Translations under genes and position numbers: made by a program | Assembly: GCF_007003975.1 (NCBI RefSeq) | Contig: NZ_VFTC01000030.1 | Span: 1-64,000 of the forward strand | Length of the DNA: 64,000 bases | Source: Mesorhizobium sp. WSM4306 | Lineage (GTDB): Bacteria > Pseudomonadota > Alphaproteobacteria > Rhizobiales > Rhizobiaceae | Direction of reading: 5' to 3' | The notes under the pieces: generated by a model | Told to the model about the DNA's origin: nothing | The model's database searches: none | Seen by the model: only the letters and a program-made list of their open reading frames with translations | In this document: positions 33,446 through 41,867 of the stretch, in pieces | Numbering within the stretch: position 1 is the stretch's first letter | Layout of the letters: every line of letters begins with the position of its first letter

Positions 33446-34333
33446 ATGTCGACCATCGTTGCAACAGAAGCACCGGCACAGCCCCGATCCCCTTCAGGAT
33501 TCCGCTTCGCCATGTTGCTGCCGGGTGGGCTGGTCACCTTCTTCCTGATCCTGTTTGCCCTCGGCCTGGTGCTCTTTCTCGCCTTCCGCGGCAATGACGG
33601 TTCGCTGCTCGGCGCCGGCTTCACGGCAGACAATTTCATCACCGTGATCTCCGATCCGCTGTACTGGACGGTGACGCTGCGCTCGTTGGTCATTGCCGGC
33701 CTGGTGACGCTGGCGACCGTCGTCACCGCCTATCCCGTCGCCTACTATCTCGCGTTCCATGCCGGCCGCAGGCGTGGGCTGCTGCTGTTCCTGGTGACGC
33801 TGCCGTTCTGGACCAGCTATCTCCTGCGCGTCTTCGCCTGGAAGATCGTGCTGGCCTACAACGGCGTGTTGAACTCGGCGCTGATCGAAAGCGGCATCTG
33901 GTCGGAACCGACGCTGGCCTTCCTCAACACGCCGGCCGCTGTCGTCGTCACCCTGGCGCATGCCTATGCGCCCTTCGCCATCCTGCCGATCTATGTGGCG
34001 CTGGACACAATCCCGAAATCACTGCTCGAAGCCGCTTCCGATCTCGGCGCCAGGCCGTTCACGGCGTTTCGCCGCGTCGTGCTGCCCAATTCGATGCCGG
34101 GCGTGCTGGCCGCGGCGCTGGTCGTCTTCGTGCCGACGGTCGGCGACTATGTCACGCCGGCCATGGTCGGCGGCCCGGCCAGCACCATGATCGGCACGCT
34201 GATCCAGTCGCAATTCGGCAAGGCCAATGACTGGCCGTTCGGCGCCGCACTCTCGGTCTGCGTGATGCTGGTCATCCTTTGCGTGGTGCTGGTCGCGCGC
34301 TCTGCCGACCGCAAATTCGGCAGCCGCACATGA
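33446..34333 (+). CDS. Polyamine-type ABC transporter permease 1 (PotB-like)
   Basis: A 295-residue permease with six hydrophobic segments and the MetI-type EAA loop (EAASDLGARPFTAFRRVVLP). The start is the ATG at 33446. It overlaps the next permease by ATGA, so the two are coupled and probably form the heterodimeric channel. Putrescine, spermidine or a related opine-like amine is the expected cargo from family and neighbours. Confidence 0.87.
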   Translation: MSTIVATEAPAQPRSPSGFRFAMLLPGGLVTFFLILFALGLVLFLAFRGNDGSLLGAGFTADNFITVISDPLYWTVTLRSLVIAGLVTLATVVTAYPVAYYLAFHAGRRRGLLLFLVTLPFWTSYLLRVFAWKIVLAYNGVLNSALIESGIWSEPTLAFLNTPAAVVVTLAHAYAPFAILPIYVALDTIPKSLLEAASDLGARPFTAFRRVVLPNSMPGVLAAALVVFVPTVGDYVTPAMVGGPASTMIGTLIQSQFGKANDWPFGAALSVCVMLVILCVVLVARSADRKFGSRT

Positions 34334-35133
34334 GCGCGGCGCGCACCGAAGGCGGTCGCTGGCTTGGCGTCTACGTCATCGCCTACCTGGTGTTCCTCTA
34401 TCTGCCCGTCCTGTTGATCCCGCTGTTCTCCTTCAACAATTCCATCCAGGCAGCGTTTCCGCTGCAGGGTTTTACGCTCGAATGGTATGCCACGCTCTAT
34501 GGCAATCCGGGGCTGTCCGGCGCGCTTTTGAACAGCCTTGTCATCGGCGTCATTGCCGCCGCCGGGGCAACGCTGTGCGGCATCACCGTCTCCTACATGG
34601 ACCTCTATGGCCGCTCGCCGCTGGCCGCCACCATCAGCGCCATCGCCCGGCTGCCAATCCTGATCCCCGGCGTCATCGTCGGCATATCGCTGCTCATCCT
34701 CGTCAACCTCATCGGCCTCGGCCCGTCGCGCATCGCCATCGTTCTCGGCCACATACTGGTGGCGCTGCCGACGACGGTGGTGATCATGCGCAGCCGCTTT
34801 GCCGCCATCCCGAAAACCATTCGCGAGGCGGCGCTCGATCTCGGCGCGTCCGACTGGACGACGTTCCGGCGGGTGATGCTGCCGCTCAGCGTGCCAGCGA
34901 TCATTTCGGCCTTCATGCTGGCGTTTCTGATTTCCTTCGACGAATTCATCGTCGTCTTCTTCCTCGCCGGCACCGAGCCGACGCTGCCGCTCTACATCTG
35001 GAGCCAGCTGCGGTTTCCCCGCTCGCTGCCGACCGTGATGGCGCTGGGGACTGCGATCCTCACCGTGTCTTTCATCATCGCCGGCACAGCCGAATTGCTG
35101 CGCCATCGCGGGCTCAGCGCGAAACCATCCTGA
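34330..35133 (+). CDS. Polyamine-type ABC transporter permease 2 (PotC-like)
   Basis: A 267-residue permease. Its ATG overlaps the stop of permease 1 (ATGA). It has six hydrophobic segments, the PotC-like opening (VYVIAYLVFLYLPVLLIPLF, SFNNS) and an EAA loop (EAALDLGASDWTTFRRVMLP). It partners permease 1. Confidence 0.87.
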   Translation: MSAARTEGGRWLGVYVIAYLVFLYLPVLLIPLFSFNNSIQAAFPLQGFTLEWYATLYGNPGLSGALLNSLVIGVIAAAGATLCGITVSYMDLYGRSPLAATISAIARLPILIPGVIVGISLLILVNLIGLGPSRIAIVLGHILVALPTTVVIMRSRFAAIPKTIREAALDLGASDWTTFRRVMLPLSVPAIISAFMLAFLISFDEFIVVFFLAGTEPTLPLYIWSQLRFPRSLPTVMALGTAILTVSFIIAGTAELLRHRGLSAKPS

Positions 35134-35162
35134 TGACAACAAAACAAGAGAGGAGAACTGAA

Positions 35163-36245
35163 ATGGCATTCGACCTGACATCTGGCCTGAAATCGATCAC
35201 CGGAAAGGCAGCTCGCACCGGGCTTGCAGCCCTTGCAATCGTCCTGTCGTCGACCGTCGCCTTCGCCGCCGACAAGCTGCAATATTTCACCTGGTCGGGC
35301 TATGAACTGCCCGACTTCAACAAGAGCTTCCTGACGGCCCATCCCGATGGCGTCGAAGCCTCGATCTTCGGCGACGACGACGATGCCTTCACCAAGGTCA
35401 AGGCCGGCTTCCGCCCCGACATAGCGCATCCCTGCTACGACAAGGTGGCACGCTGGAACAAGGAAGGCCTGCTGCAGCCGATCGACACCAAGCGCATCAA
35501 GAACTGGGACTCGATCTTCCCGGTGTTCAAGAACCTGCCCGACATCCAGGCCGGCGACGGCAAGGTCTGGATGGTGCCGTGGGACTGGGGCAACACCTCG
35601 ATCCTCTACCGCACCGATCTGGTGAAGAACCCGGAAGCAAGCTGGAACCTTCTGTGGGACAAGCAGTATGCCGGCCGAATGGCGACCATCGATGCCGTGC
35701 ATGACACCCCGATCGTTGCCGCGCTGCTCGCCGGCGTCAATCCGTTCGACATGACGCCGGCTGAGATGGACAAGGTGGCGGAAAAACTGCGCGAGCAGCG
35801 TCCGTTGCTCTCCAACTACACCACCGACATGACCTCGGTCGAACAGGCACTGGCCAGCGGCCAGCTGGTCGCCGCCATGACCTGGAACGCGTCTGCCACC
35901 TCGCTGAAGAAGCAAGGTGTGCCGGTCGAGTTCATGAAGCCGAAGGAGGGCATGCTGACCTGGGCCTGCGGCTTCGTCATGCTGAAGGACGCCAAGAATG
36001 TCGACCTCGCCTATGACTTCATCAACAGCCGGCTCGACGCCGACTCGGGTAAGTACCTGATCCAGTCCTACGGCTATGGCAGCTCGCTGAGCACCGCCTT
36101 CGCCGGCGTGGCGAAGGACGAACTGGACAAGCTGCAACTGCCGGCGGACCCGGAAGTAATGCTGAAGAGCACCATCTTCACCGGCCCGATGAAGCAGAAT
36201 GACGATGTGGCGAAGATGTTCGAGAAGGTGAAGGCGGGCGGGTGA
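35163..36245 (+). CDS. Polyamine-type periplasmic binding protein (PotD/PotF-like)
   Basis: A 360-residue solute receptor following an AGGAGAACTGAA ribosome site. A signal peptide (hydrophobic TGLAALAIVLSSTVAFA) precedes the mature start ADKLQYFTWSGYELPDFNKS, a pattern typical of PotD/PotF proteins. Further family-like text includes PDIAHPCYDKVARWNKEGLL and WGNTSILYRTDLV. It lies 29 bp after the second permease. The ligand is probably a polyamine or similar cationic amine. Confidence 0.87.
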   Translation: MAFDLTSGLKSITGKAARTGLAALAIVLSSTVAFAADKLQYFTWSGYELPDFNKSFLTAHPDGVEASIFGDDDDAFTKVKAGFRPDIAHPCYDKVARWNKEGLLQPIDTKRIKNWDSIFPVFKNLPDIQAGDGKVWMVPWDWGNTSILYRTDLVKNPEASWNLLWDKQYAGRMATIDAVHDTPIVAALLAGVNPFDMTPAEMDKVAEKLREQRPLLSNYTTDMTSVEQALASGQLVAAMTWNASATSLKKQGVPVEFMKPKEGMLTWACGFVMLKDAKNVDLAYDFINSRLDADSGKYLIQSYGYGSSLSTAFAGVAKDELDKLQLPADPEVMLKSTIFTGPMKQNDDVAKMFEKVKAGG

Positions 36246-36260
36246 GCGGCTGAGGCCTGA

Positions 36261-36404
36261 CCTTCTCCCCTTGTGGGAGAAGGTGGATCGGCGCGAAGCG
36301 CCGAGACGGATGAGGGGTGTTCCAGCGGAGTGAGACGCTTGCGTTCCCTGGAACACCCCTCATCCGTCGCCTTCGGCGACACCTTCTCCCACAAGGGGAG
36401 AAGG
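36261..36404. repeat. Long palindromic intergenic repeat A
   Basis: A 144-bp element with inverted arms of roughly 57-65 nt, starting CCTTCTCCCCTTGTGGGAGA and ending in its complement. Each arm is itself a hairpin, and the arms differ in a small internal stem, giving a cruciform-capable structure. It lies between the binding-protein and regulator genes of the amine operon, so it is probably transcribed. Confidence 0.85.
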
Positions 36405-36457
36405 GGGAGCTTATCGACGCTGCGCCGCGCCTACGAGACTGCAACGAGGACCCACGC

Positions 36458-37066
36458 ATGGACATGCTCGACGACGCAACCGAGAAACCCAAGGACGATG
36501 CCGACATCCGCGTCGGCCGCCGTGTGCGGGCGCTGCGGCTGGAGCGTAACCTGTCTCTGGCCGAGCTTGCGGAAAAGGCCGGCGTGTCGATCGGGGCGCT
36601 GAGCCAGATCGAGCGCGGCCTGTCTTCGCTGCGCGTCAAGGTGATCTGGCCGCTCGCTGCCGCACTCGACATAGAGCCCTCGGCGCTGATCACCGACGGC
36701 AATGATGCCGGCAACGATCTCTATTGCGTGCGCGCCGACAAACGTCGGCAGATCCCGGTCAAGTCGGAAGGCATCGCCAAGGCGTTGCTGTCGCCGCCGG
36801 GCGCGACGCTGACCGGGCTCCTGGTGACGGTGGAAGCCGATGGCGGCACGGCGGAAGCCTATGCGCATGTCGGCCACGAGTTCGGCTATGTGCTGTCGGG
36901 CGAGGTCGAACTGGTGGTGGATTCGACAAAATACGTGCTGAAGACCGGCGACTCCTTTGCCTTCAAGAGCACGCTTCTGCATGCCTTCCGCAATCCCGGC
37001 TCCGAGCCTTGCCAGATTCTCTGGGTCAACACCACGAAGCCGTCCGAGGTTCGTGATGGCGCTTGA
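36458..37066 (+). CDS. XRE-cupin regulator (PuuR-like)
   Basis: A 202-residue regulator: HTH at about residues 18-72 (VGRRVRALRLERNLSLAELA, EKAGVSIGALSQIERGLSSL) and a cupin domain at about 125-195 (HVGHEFGYVLSGEVELVVDS, KTGDSFAFKSTLLHAFRN). PuuR-type proteins repress polyamine breakdown and uptake genes. It lies inside the amine operon, between receptor and ATPase genes, and overlaps the ATPase start by 11 bp. The TTTCA-N6-TGAAA palindromes upstream are candidate targets. Confidence 0.83.
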   Translation: MDMLDDATEKPKDDADIRVGRRVRALRLERNLSLAELAEKAGVSIGALSQIERGLSSLRVKVIWPLAAALDIEPSALITDGNDAGNDLYCVRADKRRQIPVKSEGIAKALLSPPGATLTGLLVTVEADGGTAEAYAHVGHEFGYVLSGEVELVVDSTKYVLKTGDSFAFKSTLLHAFRNPGSEPCQILWVNTTKPSEVRDGA

Positions 37067-38141
37067 TGCTCTGGTACGTTTGGACAACGTCTCGAAGGTT
37101 TTTCCCGGCGGCATTGTCGGGCTCGACGCTGTCGATCTCGACATCACCAGCGGCGAGTTCATCACGCTGCTCGGGCCGTCGGGCTGCGGCAAGACCACCA
37201 GCTTGCGCGTCATCGCCGGCTTCGAAAGCCCGTCGAGTGGCAAGGTGCTGCTCGACGGGCGCGACATCACCGCGCTCAGGCCCTTCGACCGTCCCGTCAA
37301 CACGGTGTTCCAGGACTACGCGCTGTTCCCGCATATGAACGTAGCCGAAAATGTCGGTTTCGGCCTGTCGCTGCGCAAACTGTCCGGAGCCGAACAGGCC
37401 AAGCGCGTCCGCGAAGCGCTCGACATGGTCGGCCTTGCCGACAAGCTCGGCGCCCGCGTTTCCGAACTGTCGGGCGGCCAGCGCCAGCGTGTCGCGCTTG
37501 CCCGCGCCATTGTCTGCGAGCCGCGCGTGCTGCTGCTCGACGAGCCGCTGTCGGCGCTCGATGCGCACCTGCGCGAGCAGATGCAGGTCGAGCTGAAGCG
37601 GCTGCAGTCGCGGCTCGGCACCACCTTCGTCATGGTCACCCACGACCAGACCGAAGCGCTGTCGATCTCCGACCGCATCGTCGTCATGAACAAGGGCCGC
37701 ATCGAGCAGATCGCGCCGCCGGCCACGCTCTACGACCGGCCGGCGACGAAATTCGTCGCGAGCTTCATCGGCACGATGAATCTCCTGCAGTCGCGCTTCC
37801 TCGGCCGCGATGGCGACCGCCTTCGCTTCGCCGCCGGTGGGCTCTCGCTGGAAGCGACATTCGAGACCGGCGACATGCCTGGTGAAGGCGCCGAACGCAC
37901 CATCGGCGTCCGCCCCGAGGATCTGCTGGCCACCACCGCGGCCGCCGCCGGCACCGCGCCGGCGCGCGTCAACAGCATCGTCTTCCACGGCCGCACGCTG
38001 CGCCTGCATGCCGAACTCGGGCAAGGGCTGCCGGTGGTGATCGACGCCCCGCGCCAGGCAGAAGGCTTTCAATTCAGCGTCGGCGATGTGGCGCATATCA
38101 GTCTGCGCCGTGGCGCCAACTGCCCTATGCTGCCAAGCTGA
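37056..38141 (+). CDS. Polyamine-type ABC transporter ATP-binding protein (PotA-like)
   Basis: A 361-residue ATPase with Walker A GPSGCGKTT, signature LSGGQRQRVALARAI, Walker B VLLLDEPLSALD and switch His in VTHDQTEAL. The C-terminal third is a TOBE regulatory domain (IGVRPEDLLATT, VNSIVFHGRTLRLHAELGQG). Its ATG lies within the end of the regulator gene, so the two are translationally coupled. It completes the transporter, although set apart from the permeases by the regulator and a repeat. Confidence 0.9.
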   Translation: MALDALVRLDNVSKVFPGGIVGLDAVDLDITSGEFITLLGPSGCGKTTSLRVIAGFESPSSGKVLLDGRDITALRPFDRPVNTVFQDYALFPHMNVAENVGFGLSLRKLSGAEQAKRVREALDMVGLADKLGARVSELSGGQRQRVALARAIVCEPRVLLLDEPLSALDAHLREQMQVELKRLQSRLGTTFVMVTHDQTEALSISDRIVVMNKGRIEQIAPPATLYDRPATKFVASFIGTMNLLQSRFLGRDGDRLRFAAGGLSLEATFETGDMPGEGAERTIGVRPEDLLATTAAAAGTAPARVNSIVFHGRTLRLHAELGQGLPVVIDAPRQAEGFQFSVGDVAHISLRRGANCPMLPS

Positions 38142-38267
38142 TCTCCTCGTCTCAGCCCTGAAAGCGCCACCCTGGTCACCGGTCGACCGCGGCCGCCGGC
38201 TGTGAACAAAAGACCATGGAACTAAGTGTGAATTGACTCGACAAGGAACATATTCCTACCTTGTCTT

Positions 38268-38582
38268 ATGCCCGAACTGAGCACCCGACCGCGCCGAAAT
38301 GTGCAAACCCTGTGCCTGGCGCACGAGGTCGGGCAGCTAATTCGTATCCGATGCCGGCACTGCAACATCACTCGACACTATCTCCCTGGCGACCTCGCAA
38401 AGCTGGTCGGTGATATACCTTTTTGGGACGTGGAACGGCACATGCGGTGTGAGCGCTGCAAAGGTCGCGAGCTTGAAGCCAGCATCATCCTGCCTAGCGC
38501 AGTCGAGCGTTTGAAAATTCGTGTCAGGCGTCTTGTCGAAATCCGCATGGTTCGCCGGGTGATCTGGCGAGACGACGATTGA
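38268..38582 (+). CDS. Small zinc-ribbon-like protein, function unknown
   Basis: A 104-residue basic protein with C29-x2-C32 and C61-x2-C64, a CxxC-N28-CxxC arrangement that suggests a zinc ribbon. I recognise it only as a small hypothetical of the kind found in rhizobia. It is convergent with the SRAP gene, with a 17-bp gap. The upstream region has a nested inverted repeat (ACAAGG...CCTTGT around GGAACATATTCC) ending just before the ATG. Base composition is a little lower in GC than its neighbours, which may hint at transfer. Confidence 0.6.
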   Translation: MPELSTRPRRNVQTLCLAHEVGQLIRIRCRHCNITRHYLPGDLAKLVGDIPFWDVERHMRCERCKGRELEASIILPSAVERLKIRVRRLVEIRMVRRVIWRDDD

Positions 38583-38599
38583 GGAGAGCCGATCCCGGC

Positions 38600-39304
38600 C
38601 TAGAACAGAGACCCCTGCGCTGGCGCCAACTGCGTGAACTTGATCTGTGTAGCTGGCTTCTCGACGATCACCAACGCGTCGTCGGTCGCTGTCCGCTGCA
38701 AATGCCGTGCTTCTGACCATGGCGCTGTCAGCCAAGCCTCGGTCTCTTCCGGCGTGGTTAGGATCACGGGCATCGCCTTCTCATGAATTGGCGCTATGAG
38801 AGCGTTAGGCTTGGTTGTCATGAAGGCGAACAACTCGAAGTCGCCGGGACCGTCCTTGACCTTTCGCACGCCCTGCCAGCGGGTCCAGAAACCAGCGAAG
38901 AAGAACAGCGGCCGGCTTTCGTCACGGGCAAACCAATAATTGCGCTGGATGCCTGTGTCTGGGTCCTTGTCGTTCGGAGCAGGGCTGGGTTCGGCAAAGC
39001 TGGTCACCGGGACGACGCATCTATGCTCGACGCCGACAAACTGCTGCCAGTGCGAGTATTGCGGATTGCGAACGTTGGTGGTGCCGTAGTCGGCCTTGCC
39101 TTGCATGCGCTCAGGCGGCGTTGGCAAACCCCAAAGCAGCTTCGCCAGCTCACGCTCCCCCTCCGCCGTGTTGCGAACGACCAGGCCAGGTTGATTGGGA
39201 TAGACATCAAGCGAAGGCTCGAGATTGCCGCTGATATCGCGCAGTGCGCGGGTCCATTGGCGGACCGCCTCTTGCGTCGTCGTGATGTTGTAGAGGTTGC
39301 ACAT
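38600..39304 (-). CDS. SRAP-family abasic-site protein (YedK/HMCES)
   Basis: A 234-residue member of the SOS-response-associated peptidase family. Cys2 (MCNLYN) is the residue that forms the thiazolidine cross-link with abasic sites in single-stranded DNA. Family motifs follow: WGLPTP, TTNVRNPQYSHW, RCVVPVTSFAEP (with the catalytic Glu) and PIHEKAMPVIL (with the catalytic His). It protects the genome at stalled forks. It is a single gene with no obvious operon partner; I see no convincing LexA box before it. Confidence 0.88.
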   Translation of the reverse strand: MCNLYNITTTQEAVRQWTRALRDISGNLEPSLDVYPNQPGLVVRNTAEGERELAKLLWGLPTPPERMQGKADYGTTNVRNPQYSHWQQFVGVEHRCVVPVTSFAEPSPAPNDKDPDTGIQRNYWFARDESRPLFFFAGFWTRWQGVRKVKDGPGDFELFAFMTTKPNALIAPIHEKAMPVILTTPEETEAWLTAPWSEARHLQRTATDDALVIVEKPATQIKFTQLAPAQGSLF

Positions 39305-39492
39305 GCACCTAGCATTGCGGAATTGGCTTGTGTCCGCAACCGACGTCGCTGTCGGCGCCGCCCCAAAATCGTCGTCACATAGCCGCGCTATATCAATCGT
39401 CCTGACACCAGTTGTCAGCTACCGAGCGTCCTAACGGTGGCAGGCCGGCATGCGGCCCCCTACTTGGGATGCGTCTGAACAGGAGGAACACC

Positions 39493-39846
39493 ATGTCCAT
39501 TACGGAAATTGCCAAGGATTTCACCGAACTCCTCAAGCAGGGCGACAGCCACAGCGCTGCCGCGAAATACAATGCCGACGACATCGTCAGCTATGAGGCG
39601 ATGGAAGGGCCGATGGCTGTCTGCAACGGCAAGGAAGCCGTTAAGCAGAAGGGCGAATGGTGGGAAGCGAACCATGAGGTCCATGGCGGCTCGATCGATG
39701 GCCCCTATGTCAATGGCGATCAGTTCGCGCTGCGCTTCAAGTTTGACATAACGCCCAAGGCTACTGGCGAGCGGGCCACCATGGATGAAGTTGGCCTGTA
39801 TACGGTCAAGAACGGCAAGATCACTGAAGAGCGCTTCTATTATTAA
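39493..39846 (+). CDS. SnoaL/NTF2-like small protein
   Basis: A 117-residue protein starting at an ATG after a perfect AGGAGG. The pattern (LLKQGDSHSAAAKYNADDIV, GKEAVKQKGEWWEANHEVHG, YTVKNGKITEERFYY) is that of the cone-shaped SnoaL-like fold used by many small isomerases and stress proteins. No catalytic residues can be assigned. It stands alone between SRAP and the SRPBCC gene. Confidence 0.7.
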   Translation: MSITEIAKDFTELLKQGDSHSAAAKYNADDIVSYEAMEGPMAVCNGKEAVKQKGEWWEANHEVHGGSIDGPYVNGDQFALRFKFDITPKATGERATMDEVGLYTVKNGKITEERFYY

Positions 39847-39930
39847 GTCCGGAATACCGTCGGCTTCCGGCTCGCTTGCGTGATTTAAGAATGGCGGCCG
39901 GGACATTGTCCTGGCCGCCAGGCGAAAAAC

Positions 39931-40410
39931 TCAAATCGTCTTCACATATTGCGCCAGCTGATCGGCCACCGTGCCCCAGCCGTCGAAGAAACCCATCTCT
40001 TCATGGTTGTTGCGGGTGGCCTCATCGCGGTGGATGGCGGTGGCCGTGTAACGCGTGCCCTTGCCGTCCGGATGCAAGGAAATCACAGCGGTGATGAAGG
40101 GCTCGCCCGACGGCCGATAGCCCGGCAGCAGCGCGTCCGTCCACACCAGCCGCTCGTTCTCCACGATGTCGAGATAGCAGCAACGGCGGTCGTTGACCTC
40201 TGTGCCGTCGGGCGACTGCATGCGGGTGCGAAACAGCCCGCCTGGCCGCAGATCGATCTCGCAATCGGTGATCAGCCACGGCTTTGGCGTGAACCATTGC
40301 TTGACATGGTCCGGCACCGTCATGGCGCGCCACAAGAGTTCGCGCGGCGCGTCGAGCTTGCGCTCCAGCACGAGGTCCAGTCTGGGGTCGGGCTTGAAAG
40401 GATAACTCAC
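39931..40410 (-). CDS. SRPBCC (AHSA1-type) domain protein
   Basis: A 159-residue START-like hydrophobic-cavity protein (LERKLDAPRELLWRAMTVPD, FFDGWGTVADQLAQYVK). The start is a GTG at 40410 that overlaps the stop of the ArsR gene (GTGA), so it is translated in concert with that regulator. ArsR-SRPBCC pairs of this kind are common in rhizobia and other soil bacteria; the ligand is unknown. Confidence 0.8.
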   Translation of the reverse strand: MSYPFKPDPRLDLVLERKLDAPRELLWRAMTVPDHVKQWFTPKPWLITDCEIDLRPGGLFRTRMQSPDGTEVNDRRCCYLDIVENERLVWTDALLPGYRPSGEPFITAVISLHPDGKGTRYTATAIHRDEATRNNHEEMGFFDGWGTVADQLAQYVKTI

Positions 40411-40763
40411 TTTTCCTGCTCCTTGAGGCTCATCACATAGGCGTCGAACTGATCGAGGCGGCGCTCCCACAGCGCGCGCTGTTCGGCCAGCCAGTTTTCG
40501 GCAAGCTGCAGCGGCTCGGGCGCCAACTGATAGGTCCTGGTGCGGCCGATCTTTTCCGATCGCACCAGGCCGCAGCCTTCCAGCACTTTGAGATGTTCGA
40601 TGAAGGAGGGCAGCGCCATCTCGAAAGGCTGCGCCAGTTCGCTGACCGAGGCCGGACTGCGGTTCAGCCGCTCGACCACGCGCCGCCGCGTCGGATCGGC
40701 CAGCGCTCGAAAGATGCCATCGATCGGCGGAGGGCTGGGATTTGCGGTGTGGAGGCTTGGCAT
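40407..40763 (-). CDS. ArsR-family regulator
   Basis: A 118-residue winged-helix regulator (IFRALADPTRRRVVERLNRS, VSELAQPFEMALPSFIEHLK, RTRTYQLAPEPL). It lacks the metal-binding cysteine box of the arsenic sensors, as is normal for the group that accompanies SRPBCC proteins. I start at the ATG 40763; an upstream extension to 40829 is not family-like. It overlaps the SRPBCC gene by 4 bp and probably autoregulates the pair. Confidence 0.85.
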   Translation of the reverse strand: MPSLHTANPSPPPIDGIFRALADPTRRRVVERLNRSPASVSELAQPFEMALPSFIEHLKVLEGCGLVRSEKIGRTRTYQLAPEPLQLAENWLAEQRALWERRLDQFDAYVMSLKEQEK

Positions 40764-40930
40764 GGTCGGTTCCTGAGGCGCCGAAAGAGTGATATGAAAA
40801 TACTTAGGAAAATTCCTTAGTAATGGCAAGTCCTAAAAATGCGCAGATGTCGGCCGGGGCGCTGGCAAAGCGGGAAGGGCGGTTTTAGGCTGTCCGGCGG
40901 ATTCGACACTCAGCCTTGGGAAGCACGCCT

Positions 40931-41281
40931 TTGACCATCACCATGTACGGCATCACCACCTGCGACACGATCAGGAAGGCGCGTGTTTGGCTGGAGGGCC
41001 ACGACGTGCCTTACCGGTTCCATGATTACCGGGCCGAAGGGATCGATGCGGGCAGGCTGGATGACTGGGTCGGCAAGGTCGGATGGGAAAAGGTGCTCAA
41101 CAAGGCGAGCACGACGTTCCGCGACCTGGCGGACAAGGACAAGCAGGGCCTCGACGAGGAGAAGGCCAAGAAACTGATGCTGGCCAACCCGACGATGATA
41201 AAGCGGCCGGTGCTCGAGGTCGGGGATCGGATTCTGGTTGGGTTCAAGGCTGATGTTTATGAGGAGACGGTGGGGAAGTAG
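40931..41281 (+). CDS. ArsC/Spx-family protein (YffB-like)
   Basis: A 116-residue thioredoxin-fold protein. It has the single Cys of the ArsC group in GITTCDTIRKARVWL, and later KRPVLEVGDRILVGFK. This fits the YffB subgroup, which is not a proven arsenate reductase. The likely start is TTG 40931 (after GGGAAG) or ATG 40943. Upstream of it is the ArsR gene pointing away; there is no arsenic operon here. Confidence 0.75.
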   Translation: MTITMYGITTCDTIRKARVWLEGHDVPYRFHDYRAEGIDAGRLDDWVGKVGWEKVLNKASTTFRDLADKDKQGLDEEKAKKLMLANPTMIKRPVLEVGDRILVGFKADVYEETVGK

Positions 41282-41303
41282 ATTTTCACCGCGGCGACCC
41301 TTC

Positions 41304-41464
41304 GCGCCCCCCTCTGTCCTACCGGACATCTCCCCCCACGAGTGTGGAGATTGGCTGTTTCGGCGCCTCGCCTGTCTCTGCAGCGTTGAAGATTGGCGAA
41401 AGCCCGCGTGACGTCTGATCTCCCCCCTCGTGGGGGAGATGTCCGGCAGGACAGAGGGGGGCGC
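41304..41464. repeat. Long palindromic intergenic repeat B
   Basis: A 161-bp element with near-perfect inverted arms of about 47 nt (GCGCCCCCCTCTGTCC... and its complement); each arm also carries an inner hairpin around ATCTCCCCC. It belongs to the same family as repeats A and C. Confidence 0.85.
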
Positions 41465-41494
41465 TGTCCCGCCGGCCTCTGAATTCCGATCGGC

Positions 41495-41851
41495 TCACCC
41501 CATCCCGCGCAAATACCCCGCCAACGCCACCGCATTGTTATGCGCCTCATCATGCGCGCCGTAGAGCAGCGTCACGCGGCCCTTGCCGAGCAGGCCACGG
41601 AGCTGCGCCACCGCCTCGCCGTTCCCGTCCAACTCGACCGCATACCGCTCCCGAAACTCCGCCCACCGAGCCGGCTCATGCCCGAACCATTTACGCAGAT
41701 CATCACTCGGCGCGACGTCCTTCAGCCACAGCGTCAGCGCGGCATCCTCCTTGCGGATACCGCGCGGCCAGATGCGGTCGACCAGAACCCGCTGCCCGTC
41801 ATCGGGCGCGGGTGGCTCGTAGACCCGCTTCACCGTCAGGTCGAAACCCAT
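41495..41851 (-). CDS. DUF488 family protein
   Basis: A 118-residue protein with the DUF488 hallmarks VLVDRIWPRGIRKEDAALTL and WFGHEPARWAEFRERYAVEL, ending VTLLYGAHDEAHNNAVALAG. Members are small cytosolic proteins of unknown function with conserved Arg, Trp and Pro. It lies 16 bp after the M29 peptidase gene and may be co-transcribed with it. Confidence 0.82.
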   Translation of the reverse strand: MGFDLTVKRVYEPPAPDDGQRVLVDRIWPRGIRKEDAALTLWLKDVAPSDDLRKWFGHEPARWAEFRERYAVELDGNGEAVAQLRGLLGKGRVTLLYGAHDEAHNNAVALAGYLRGMG

Positions 41852-41867
41852 CCGACCCTCCGCAAGC

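Noticed and set aside
36261..36404. Repeat A as a CRISPR array or simple terminator
   Set aside because: There are no regularly spaced direct repeats; the element is one long nested palindrome with relatives elsewhere in the window.
38204..38225. Possible SOS (LexA) box GAAC-N11-GAAC near the SRAP and zinc-ribbon genes
   Set aside because: The alphaproteobacterial box needs GTTC-N7-GTTC; the spacing here is 11, and it is not upstream of the SRAP gene.
40931..41281. Arsenic resistance operon from the ArsR and ArsC-like genes
   Set aside because: They point away from each other, the ArsR protein lacks the metal-binding cysteines, its partner is an SRPBCC protein, and no ArsB/Acr3 pump is present.
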